DNA of 22,827 nt from Kipferlia bialata (lineage: Eukaryota > Fornicata), in assembly GCA_003568945.1 (NCBI GenBank), contig BDIP01000080.1, forward strand, positions 10,306 to 33,132, read 5' to 3'. How positions within the stretch are numbered: the stretch's first letter is position 1; the number at the start of each line of letters is the position of its first letter. The position numbers and the translations under genes were made by a program. Below are positions 1 to 10,900 of this stretch, one piece after another. The notes under the pieces are model-generated. The model saw only the letters and a list, made by a program, of their open reading frames with translations. It did not search any database and was not told the DNA's origin.

Positions 1-21
1 ATTACTATTTCTAAATCCCAG
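1..21 (+). other. 3' end of an upstream intron
   Basis: AT-rich sequence ending TAAATCCCAG directly before exon 1. The TAAAT five bases before the AG fits the weak form of the branch-like box seen at other acceptors here. It shows the gene continues to the left of the window. Confidence 0.7.
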
Positions 22-3000
22 GCCTCGACCCCATTGCCAGACACACTGTGTGGACAGCAGTGGAGGCCATCACTGGGAAGAGGCAGCAGATGCCGACATA
101 CGGCAGGAATGGACACCTCAGAAGGTAACGTATCATTTGGCTGATGCCAGTAGTGCAGAGATTAGTACTTATATCTCTTCTGGGATGGTGGACCCTCCCT
201 CACTATGTACAATATTCATACATTATAATATGTATTGTATACATTATAATATGTAAACATAAAGCCTTACCCTAGGAAGTGGGCTCCCCCACCTGCTATT
301 ACGAAGTAGTACTAGTAGATACTATATACATTCAAATACTATGCATACCATACCCTGACACCTAGGAAGTGGGACCCCCCACTCACTCTGTAGAGTGTGA
401 TCATACCCATATCCTGTATCCATATATACAGTGTATGTATATATATACATATACAGTGTTATCCTTACCTTAGGAAGTGGGCCCCCCCACCTGCTGTGAT
501 GCTGACCAGCCATGACATGCCAGAGGCAGAGAGGCTGGGGGACGTGGTGGCAATCATGAGCAAGGTGGGGATGTATAGTGTGTCCTACTAGTTGTATATG
601 TATACTAATTGCTATATATGTATATGTATCTGTGTGGCAATCATGAGCAGGATGGAGACATACATAAATGGAATGTTCTTACATGTATATATGGATATGA
701 AGAGATATATAAGGATATGAAGAGAAAGATATGTTTCAGCTATATGTATATCCATCTTACTGAGTGTGGTGGCAATCATGCGCAAGGGATGGTGTATCCT
801 TATGGAAATATCCCTTATGTAGCAATAGTGTAGCAATCATTCTGCCTCTTGGAAGTTGTGTTGGCTATTGGCAAGTTGTGGATGCGATACCAGTTCTTCC
901 ACTCTCTCACCCCAGGGTCAGATTGCAGCCCTTGGCACAGTCATGCACCTCAAGGTATGTGTGTGTGTACATATGGAGATACAGTCTGATTCCCTATTAA
1001 TACCCCTGATTCTCTCTGTATGTCAGCTGATACCAGTATTTTCTTACACTCTGTACATATATGTATAGATACACCCACTGACCCCAGGCCAAGTTTGGGA
1101 CAGGCTTTGTGATATCAGTTGTGGCAGACGCTGCTAACCACACGTCCAGGATAGCACGGGCTATTAGGAGGTATGTGAGATATATATACATAGAGTGTAG
1201 AAATAGTGTGTACTACTGTATGTCAATACTTCTACCATAGCATAGGATATTTGGAGGTGTATACATATGTATTGTTCATAGTATATATTTGCTGTATATC
1301 CATACTCTCCCGAGTATAGTATAGCCTCTGCATACATATATCTCACTCAGGTCATGCCGTGATATGGACATTGACTATGTGGACCTCGCACCAGAGCTAG
1401 AAGGTACCACAGTTATATGGTATTGTGATACACAAGGCAGTAGTTTGTATACATACATGAATATGCATATGTATATATATATATCATAGACTATGTGGAC
1501 CTGGCACCAGAGCTTGAAGGTATTGGTTGCATCATAACCTACAATACTATTTTCAATGTATCACAGTACAGCACACGCACACACACATACATATATTTAT
1601 ATATATATATATATATACATGTCCTTATACCCCAGGTGTCACTTCCGATGCCCAGGAGGAGGAGGGACCGAGACAGTGGGGTGAGGGAGAGGAGGGAGAG
1701 CGAGAGGGAGAGGAGGAGGATGACGAACCTGAGCCAACAGGCAGAGGTATGCATATATGGCAATGTATACTATATATACAGTAGTCCAGGTGTTGTGGAA
1801 CCGGCCTATTCTTCTGCTTACCTGATACTGATACTGATACCTCAGGTGGCTTCACTGAGGCCCTCATGGATCTATACGACGACCCAGAGTCTGAGGTGCG
1901 TATGTATACCAATATATATACCATTATATATACACTACACCATTTGTGTCCATTATTTACTCTATTCATTGCCTCATGGATCTATACGACGACCCAGAGT
2001 CGGAGGTGCGTATGTACTACTGTATGTGTATTCTCATTAGTATATTTGACGACTCAGAATCTAAAGGGTGGACAGTGAGTCATTTCGCTCTCTCTCTCTC
2101 TCTGTCTCTCTCTACATGACACTGACTGACTGAGTGTTTCTCTAGTGACATGAACTCACCCCCTAGGCCCGTGCCAACATTGTGACCCTTCTGGACAGAA
2201 GTGCCCAGAGCCTCACATACAGTGTCAGCCAGGTAGTTATATATATATATATTACATACTATATATATATATATATATTTGTTGCGTGTTCACTTTCAGT
2301 GTCAGCCAGGTAGTTATAGTTATTAGTAGTTATATATACATATATGTCACTGTATATACTTTAATATGTATGTTGTGTGTTCACATACAGTGTCAGCCAG
2401 GTAGTTATTAGTAGTTATATTATATATACTATATTATGTATGTTGTGTGTTCACATACAGTGTCAGCCAGTTAGTTATTAGTAGTTATATATATATAATA
2501 CAAAATATGTATATATGTATGTATATGTTCACATACAGTGTCAGCCAGGTATAGACTTAGTAATGCATATGTATAACTATTACATAATATGTATATATAT
2601 GTATATATTATGTGTCCCATAAAGTGTTAGCCAGGTAGTTTTATGCCATACAGTTTTGTTTCAGATGTGTGGTGTTCTCCACTTGCATCATGTAATGAAT
2701 GCTCTTGTATTTGATAACGTGTCCTTCTTCATTTCGAGTATTCCATTTGATACACTCTACCATTTAGGAGTATCTGTGTTATATACCATGTCACTACTTG
2801 TGCATTTTCCCGGACTCACCCCCAGTCCACCGCGACCAAGGTCTCCTCCTCGTATAGTGGAATATTTACATATCCGCCACTCTCTGTATTCCCATAGAAT
2901 TGTTCAACCACTTGCAAGTACTCACCCCCAGTCCACTGAGACCAAGCCTCACAACAGTATACAATGTATATATACTCCATGCATTCCCATTCTCTATACT

Positions 3001-4861
3001 GATACCAGTCCACCGAGACCAAGCTCCCCACCCTCCTGTCCAGACTGGAGGCCAGGCAGGGCAGGGGGTTTGAGTACATAGAGGACATATCATGCACACA
3101 GGTGTGTTGGAAGTAGTGTATATATACACTATATATACAATATTCAATGAGACATTTCGCGTATCCACTATGTCCCCCTCTGTCACCCGCCCCCTCACCC
3201 CCAGACCAGTCTGGAGGAGGTGTTCATCAATGTGGGCCACAGGTACAGTATGAGCACTATTGTAGTGAATATGTCTGGAATTAGTTACAGTGATACTCAT
3301 ACTTACTTACAGATACTGACATTGCGGTGTCGCTATCAGTCTATGTGGTATCACCTGTATATGTATGCATTGTATACTCATGGTATCAGGGCCATGGTTG
3401 CCTCCCATGCGCAGTGTCTGGCCAACATGCATCTACCTGAGGGCACGGACGAGAGCAGACGCATAGTGCAGCAGGTATATATTTGTATATGTATATGTAT
3501 ATCACATGTATATCACACATATCATTTCCCTTTCCTCTCTCTACCTCTCTGCCTAGTCAGACTTGCCGTATGGATCTATATGTGTGTAGTTACTTACCCC
3601 TTACACTAGCGAGAGGTTCTTGCCTGGGCATACGTGTGTATACGTATATATTTATATATATACATATATGTATGTATAGTAAGATTGTATGTCAATATAT
3701 ATATCTAACCCTAGCGAGAGGTGCTAGCCTGGGCAGGCACTGACAGCTCTGAGCAGTGGATTGAGTCCACTCCCCCTCCTTCCCCCTCCCCACAGACACA
3801 AAGTGCAACAGACAGGTATGTGTATGTATAGGCATATACAGTTGTAGTATATACAATACACTGCACGTCTGACAGATGCTATGCTTGTATATTGTATGGT
3901 ACACAATATTATGGTTGTACGGTCATTACACAGACATCTAGACAGAGTGCCTCAGATCAGGTGTATGTACTCATGTATGTTGTGCTATATCCATTCATTA
4001 ATGTCACGTTCCCATCTCTATGTCTTACCCCCAGTTCAGCTTGTATGTATCTATATATATATGGAGTATTCCCTCTATGTCTTACCCCCAGCTTCAGCTC
4101 TGTGTCTGACAAGTATATGTATGAAAGTGTGAATATGTGTATTACATTTGTGTGATAGGATCCAATGTTGTGCTTACCCCCAGCTTCAGCTCTGTATCTA
4201 TATACATATGGAATGTTTCCTCTGTGTCTTACCCCCAGTTTCAGCTCTGTCTCTGACAGCAATGCAACCACCTCGTCTAGTACAGGGGAGATCACAACAC
4301 ATGGGAACAAGGAGAGCAGGTGAGGGAGAGATAGAATGTGTGAGAAATGAGAGACGTGATGTGATATTGGTATAGTGATTGTCACTCCCTACCGCTCATC
4401 ATAGGAGAGAGAGAAGGAGACGCGAACAAGAGGAGGCAGAGGCAAAGGTATGGGGCTCTCATACATACCTACATCCTAAATGCTATATCTCTCAGTTCTG
4501 ATCTTTGAAGAGCCCACTGTACAGACCTAACACTTGTAATGGTAGTGACATGTCTGTGCTTATCTCAGTATTTGATCTTTCTGTAGTGTCTCGCTATTTG
4601 TTTTGTATTGAGCCGTATGCATGTGTATCTGACCCTCAGATTGATGTGCTCAACCCACCTCTCAAGAGGCCTAGATACGCCAGGGGTCTCTTTGCCAAGC
4701 TGTGGGCGGTGGACAGGTGAATATTATTGTATTTATACATATGTGTACATATGAGTATATATATGATGTATTTATAAGTAATAGGTTTGCATGTAGTAGC
4801 ATATACTTACTAGGATACATACTATCATTTGTACGCTGTGGGCTGTGGACAGGTTGTAATA

Positions 4862-4895
<34 letters not shown>

Positions 4896-7873
4896 GTGTA
4901 TGTGTATTCTTTTATCCTTCTTTCACTCTCTCTCTATATACTATGCCCATCTCTCTCTTACCAATAGGACCCGTTCCTGTGGCCTCATGGGTCTCTCTAC
5001 ACATAACAGTGTATTATATATAGTGTAATATACGTAGAGTATATGTCTCTTACTCATAATAGGACCCGTTCCTGTGGCCTCATGGGCATCTTCCTCCTGC
5101 CCTTCCTCTGCCTCATGATATCATGGCTGCTGGTGGCACATCTCTTCCCATTCATGGTTGACTTGGTGGATGAGTATGTGGGTAAGGGAGAGACATACAT
5201 ATATATGTGTATACAATGTATCGCTTGGTTGACGAGTATGTAGGTAAATATATATTTATATACTATATACAAGTGTAACTAGGCTACCGTGTCTCTGCAT
5301 ATACTATCAGTTGTGCATCTCAATCATATGCCCCTGACCCCCCAGCTGGCTACATCTATTTATAGTATAAATTTTATACTGGTATGTATTTCCTCACCCA
5401 CCAGGTGGCAAACGTATATTCATTGATATATATACCCCTCACCCCAGCTGGCTACATCGATGAGGCTGAGGCAGCCTGTCAGCTCTGTATGCTCAGCAAC
5501 TACGTCCCAGACAACCTGGTTAGTGTGTAGTACTCGCAGTATGAAGTATAGTTGACTGGTCTTACCCACATTCTAAGTCTCTATGTATACATATGTTGCC
5601 TATCCCCAGTGTGCCTATCTGTGCCTGATTACCAGCCCCCAATTGATACATGGTAATATGTATATATATATATATATGTATATGCCAGTGTCTGACATTC
5701 CAGTACCCCACCGAGCCCTGCCAGGGGTATGACATGCTGGGCAACCCATATGTATGCACACTGCTAGACCAGTACAAGGGTATGTAGTGTGAGATATACG
5801 TGTACATATGTGTAGTGTGAGATATGAGTGTACATATCTATGTCTGCACACTGCTAGACCAGTACAAGGGTATGCTTATGAGAGATATACGTGCATATAT
5901 ACGTCTGTACACTGCTAGACCAGTACAAGGGTATGACCGTATATATGCTTCTTACACGCAGTGTTCTCTCCCTGTTAGTTTTCCATATATACGGTCTACA
6001 ATCATAATCAGTATCCATCTTACAGTGTCTGTACTCTGCTAGACCAGTACAAGGGTATGAGTACATGCTATATAGTTCTAGTTCCAGTTCTAGACCAGTG
6101 CAAGGGGATGCTTATGAGAGATATGTGAATAGATATATGTATATATCAAGGCTACGAGTATAAGCTTACTTCTAGTACTCTATTCTCTCGATATTCTCAT
6201 GTTCAGTTCCGAAACCATACTAATCAGCATATATCTTAGTATATTGAAGAGGTACAGTTCATATCCATCTAACAGTCAGGCAATGTACAGTTCCAAGAGG
6301 CCACAGTGTTTGGTGACCTTTCTCCTAGGTATGGTGATCAGACACTTCTATATGGTTGTAATTATGACACGCGTCTATTGCACATTACATTACATGTATT
6401 CTAATATCAGCATGAAGCGCTATGCCGTACCCGTGTCCATGACTGTGTTTGATGGGACTAGGTTCCCACTTGACAAGGTAGGGATATCTCCATTGTGTCA
6501 CTCTATCCTATTTGTATTCACGGTAGTCTCCGGTCCAAGGAGGAGAGGGCTGTCTTGGTTGTACTGTGTGACTTCTACTCAGTGTATATATATTGACTGT
6601 CTCACCCCAGCTCTCTGATGTCTCCTCCATGTCCAAGCAGGAGACGTCCATTGACATGTATAGTTATATATGTCTATGCCAATATATACATTCATACTGA
6701 CCCCAGCTGTCTGATGTCTCCATCATGTCCAAGCAGGAGAGGGCAGAGTATGACCCATGGGTGGAACTGGCACAGCTCGTGGAGGCAGAGGTACATATGT
6801 AGTGTACTTCATACGTATAATGATTCATCGATTTTGCTTTTGGGAGTATTGGGCACAGCTCGTGGAGGCAGAGGTACAAGGATGTAGTATATGGTATATA
6901 TGTGTGAGTGGATGAATGTATGTATGTGACACTGTGTCTGGCACAGCTGGTAGAGGCAGAGGTAGGAGGATGGCATAATGTTTTCACAATTGTATTGTAT
7001 TATATCGTTTATATAGGTGTATATGTGTGACACTGTGTCTGGTACATATAGTAGAGGTAGAGTTATATGGGTACTGTACAGAAAGTGTATGTATGATTAT
7101 GACATAATGCATGGTGTCTGGCACAGTTAGTAGAGGCAGAGGTATGACGTACGCACTGTGTTGAAATATATTGGAATTTGTTCTTCTGAACAATATTGTA
7201 GCGTGTCTGACAACTGGTATAGGGTATTCATGTTAGTGAGAGTTGTCTCACGGCCTCTGTCTCTCACCCCAGCGATCCCTCCTCCCTACTGACCTAGATG
7301 GCACCCCTATTGTGGCTGCCCATCATGGGTCCCTGCCCCCAGCAGAGTCCATGGTCATTAAACAGGTATGAATGGATATATATCAGTCATATCGAACATG
7401 TGTTTCATATATTCAATTATTAGCACTGTAGTCCTTGTATAATGCCTAACGCCAGATTGCCCCCACCTACTCCAACGAGAGAGAGCACGTCGCCAATGAC
7501 CTGGAGTACCTACTGCTACAGGTATGAGGGTGTATATATATGTGTATATATGTTGATATATATGTGTAGGTGATACCCTTGATGTATCTGCTACCACAGG
7601 TATGGCATGTTTGTAGATAGAGTGCATTGTGATGTATACAGAACAATGATGATTACCACACACTGTCCCTCACCCCAGTCGGAGGTCTCTGACATATATT
7701 ATACGCATAGTCTCTCACTCTCTCCCTCTCTCTCTCTGTCTCACTCCATAAAATCATATGTATAAACGCATTGTGACTCACCCCAGTCTGAGGTCTCTGA
7801 CATATACACAGCGGCTGGGCTGGATGACCCATACCTCCCAGGTATATGATAGTATGCCATACCTCCATATATA

Positions 7874-7917
<44 letters not shown>

Positions 7918-10900
7918 GATTGGAGTATGCGTCATGTCATTATGAGTCATTCAGTGCACCATCCCTCTATGACCCATACCTCACAGGTACAGCAGTGTTA
8001 TACGTATTCTGTGTGTTAAGATACTTAGTGTAGAATACATAGTATTGTGAACGCATATGCACATATATACACTGCCAGTATACACAACCATCCCTCTGCC
8101 CCCCAGGTGTCAAGGGCCTAGTGGCCCAGTACACAGCATAGTATGACATACCTACCTACATATGAATATATATATATACTGTGTTCAATTGTCTTGTATC
8201 ATATTCACTTATCATCAGGTGTCAAGGGTCTAGTGGCCCAGTACCCAGCTGCCATCGGGGAGAGATACGCCAACAACGTGACATACGACCACTACCTGGA
8301 CACATTCGCAACCATCGTAGGTATCGCCTATCAGATGTCTTTTCATATTATACACACACACATAAATATATGTATATATATAACATATTACAGCACATGG
8401 TCCTCGACATACGACCACTACCTGGACACATTCGCAACCATCGTAGGTATGGCATCTATCAGATGTATCATCATTACAGTATAATAATGACCACTGGATG
8501 CTATACCGATATGCAGAACCGGCATAGTGTATGTAATTCTTCTCTCACAAACACTATACGTTATAATATCGTGTGGGCCTCTTGTTCAACTCCTCTGACC
8601 CTCTCATGCCCAGGTGTGGATGAGCCCCTCTATCATGATGCATGGACACTTGAGAACTACGTCATGTACCAGTTGAGGTGTGTATATGTATATGTAGATG
8701 TATGTAAATTATAAAGATTGTGCATATGTTACCTGTATAGACACTGTTACTACGTCATATATATAGTATGTGTATAGTATATGTATAGTATGTGTAGTGT
8801 ATATAGTCACTCATTAGCAGGTCCCACTACACCCGTGCCTCATCTGATGCAAACTACATGGAGGAGCCGGAGGTAATTGCAACAGTATAATATGGGTATA
8901 TAAAAATATATATATTTAATGTAGTATGAATACTTGTAACTACTACATGGAGGAGCCAGGGGTATATAGAGTATATTATATATATATATGTTATGGTGTG
9001 AATACTTAGAAGCAACTACATGGAGGAGCCGGAGGTAATTATTATAGTATAATACATATATGCATTGTGTCAAGATGTATATATGTATATATATTTACAT
9101 TGTGTTATGATTACTAGTAACAGCCTCATGGAGGCGCTTAAGGAATGAGGTTTATAGTGTGGACAGTGGTGTTCATGTTCATTTGTACACACTGACCCCT
9201 AGGCCATCCTCCAGTCTGTTTTCAGTATATGGTATACATAGTATATATAGTATACTAATGTCTGTGTATGAGCACCCTAACCTTCAGGCCATCCTGCAAC
9301 CCCTCCGAGATCTCTACTCCCGTGTCCCCTTAATGACCCTGTACCTCAGTGACTCCCCTGACAGTCCTGTCCAGCAGCCCACACTGCAGACATTCATGCC
9401 ACCTATGACAGGTAGAGACTGGACACACATGTATATATACTAAATGTATGCTATATGTATAGACATTGAGTCAACGCTGCAGACATTCATGCCACCTATG
9501 ACAGGTGCATAGCATATATATATGTAGTGATATATATACATATATGTACACCATGTACTCTAATTATATAGTCCACACTCCAGACATTCATGCCACCAAT
9601 GACAGGTATATCATATGTATAGAGTAGATGTATATAGTTATACATAGTGTTGATATATATACTATTTACTCTGTGTATACAGACATGTAGCCAACACTGC
9701 AGACATTCATGTCACCAATGACAGGTAGACACTGCTCGCATTATTCTATATCTACATATGGATGTTCTATATATGGCACACCCAGCCTGCTAGGAGATAT
9801 ATTCTATATAGTGATTGGTATACAGTTCTGACCTCAGGTGTGCGTCCCTACAATGCCCTGCAGCTCAGGATGAGTTGGACCGGGATAGAGGTGTGTATGT
9901 GTCTTGCATCTAAGTAACTGTTCTCTGCATAATGATGTATACTATATACTTCTCTCCCCTGTACCACCTCACCCCCAGGAGGGCACTGCCGAGTCCTATG
10001 TGGCCAAGACATCAGAGACTATCAACGCACCACCCAGCACACCTAGGTACCATCAGATACATGTCCTTACCTACTGACAGTATAAATTTACGTGCTTCCT
10101 TCACTGGCTATACTGTGGAGTTTGTCTGTGTGTCGTCCTCTCTGGCTCTATAATCATGTCTCCTTCTCACCCGACAGAGGGTCGGGTCTCTTCTCCAACC
10201 CCTTCTCTCTGCCTCCCCACGTGTCACTGGTCAATGACATACATGCCAAGGTACAGCGGCAGTTTGTGGTCTATTTGAGATCTTTCTCATAGGTCATTTG
10301 AGTCTTCTCATATGTGTACGCTCTCTGCTCCGTAATTTACTTCCAGTCTTGTGTATACATATGTATATGTCTGGTCTAACCCCCTAGCTGAGTGGCGCTG
10401 CCCTCCGATGCTATTAGATGACTCTTGATGTGTGTATATATACTAATATACATATCTATAGTAAGAATATTCGCATTCCCGTTGTCTAACCCCTTAGCTG
10501 AGTGGCGCTGCCCTTAGGTCTGCCACGGGGGAGACACGGGACGGGGCAGGTACACATGGATATGTGTTATTGATAGATATATACACGAGATGGGGCAGGT
10601 ACTGCAATATCATACAAGTTATTATGTATATATTTCTATAAACAGGATGTTAACCCCAGGCATCACGGCCTCCTTCCAGCCCTTCAAGTACATATGTATA
10701 TATATATATATATATGAGTGCATGTGCAATGCTATATACCCTCTACCCCCAGGCATCACGGCCTCCTTCCAGCCATTTAAGTACACCAGGGACTACTCCT
10801 TTGCAGTGCTGGTGGAGACCATAGCCCTGTTCACTGCTGTCATCTTTGTGTCCATAGCTGTCTTGAGTCTGCTACCAGTCTTAGCATATCAGCCAGGTGG

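Larger units (their letters stand above)
22..954 (+). other. Exons 1-3: C-terminal part of NBD1 (D-loop to H-loop)
   Basis: Exons 22-124, 474-564 and 916-954 (residues 1-77). Exon 1 opens with the D-loop GLDP that follows Walker B in every ABC ATPase and the helix RHTVWTAVEAI. Exon 2 carries the switch histidine in LTSHDMPEAERLGDVVAIM, which contacts the ATP gamma-phosphate. Exon 3 gives GQIAALGTVMHLK, the last strand of the catalytic core (compare GQMKAIGS in NBD2). Between the D-loop helix and the H-loop strand lie about 20 extra residues (TGKRQQMPTYGRN... plus KWAPPP) absent from the NBD2 of the same protein. Walker A, Q-loop, signature and Walker B of this domain are upstream of the window, so its catalytic competence cannot be judged. 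Confidence 0.9.
1088..3474 (+). other. Exons 4-11: regulatory domain 1 after NBD1
   Basis: Exons 1088-1170, 1351-1403, 1636-1746, 1846-1895, 2167-2232, 3009-3101, 3205-3242 and 3390-3474 (residues 78-270). It starts AKFGTGFVISV, equivalent to the K-x-R/K-Y-G-x-G-Y-x-L segment that follows NBDs in ABCA proteins. It ends with EYIEDISCTQTSLEEVFINVGH, the family hallmark (TTLEEVFL in animal ABCA). In between, exon 6 inserts a 37-residue strongly acidic stretch (EEEGPRQWGEGEEGEREGE...), and exons 7-9 give a predicted helical region (ALMDLYDDPESE, ARANIVTLLDRS). The acidic insert is not part of the conserved fold and probably forms a surface loop. Exon 9 has three candidate acceptors; the one at 3007-3008 alone gives a full exon with a good donor. 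Confidence 0.87.
3715..4716 (+). other. Exons 12-16: cytosolic linker between NBD1 and TMD2
   Basis: Exons 3715-3815, 3934-3960, 4239-4319, 4405-4447 and 4640-4716 (residues 271-379). The segment is polar and low in complexity: a Pro/Ser patch (ESTPPPSPSPQTQ), a Ser/Thr stretch in exon 14 (FSSVSDSNATTSSSTGE) and a basic-then-acidic helix in exon 15 (RERRRREQEEAEAK). Exon 16 (LKRPRYARGLFAKLWAVDR) is positively charged and directly precedes the membrane helix of exon 17. It matches the place where ABCA proteins have a basic amphipathic 'elbow' before TMD2. Exon 13 is only 27 nt with symmetric phase 2/2, so it could be skipped without changing frame; it is the least certain exon. Confidence 0.8.
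5448..10549 (+). other. Exons 18-33: large extracellular domain 2
   Basis: Exons 5448-5518, 5704-5779, 6280-6328, 6411-6477, 6707-6790, 7273-7365, 7456-7521, 7787-7841, 8219-8320, 8614-8677, 8821-8872, 9288-9411, 9838-9890, 9979-10046, 10178-10250 and 10498-10549 (residues 420-802). The roughly 395 residues between TM7 and TM8 match the place and approximate size of the second extracellular domain in ABCA transporters. Cysteines cluster near the start (AACQLCML, EPCQGYD) and could form disulfides. NNVT in exon 26 is an N-glycosylation sequon. I see no enzymatic motif; this part of the family is poorly conserved. Exon 19 could instead start at 5689 in the same frame (5 more residues), but CTGAC-ATTCCAG favours 5704. 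Confidence 0.82.

Noticed and set aside
1495-2040. Long forward open frame of 181 codons through exons 6-7
   Set aside because: It runs through TA repeats and introns and uses a different frame from the conserved ABCA protein; only the spliced exons give family motifs.
2300-2640. Regular repeats with spacers as a CRISPR array
   Set aside because: The repeats are exon tails with donors, the spacers are similar AT-rich sequence, and the context is a eukaryotic intron.
5616-5656. Possible extra exon TGTGCCTATCTGTGCCTGAT... after CCCCAG
   Set aside because: Its length to the next GT (43 nt) breaks the frame into exon 19, and it resembles a decayed copy of the region just before exon 19.
5689-5703. 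Alternative acceptor giving exon 19 five more codons (CLTFQ)
   Set aside because: Frame is kept, but the CTGAC box at 5692 sits just before the AG at 5702-5703, fitting the intron-end pattern, so the later start is preferred.
7867-7914. TA tract as an origin, promoter or terminator
   Set aside because: TA tracts occur in most introns of this gene and none shows a distinguishing element.
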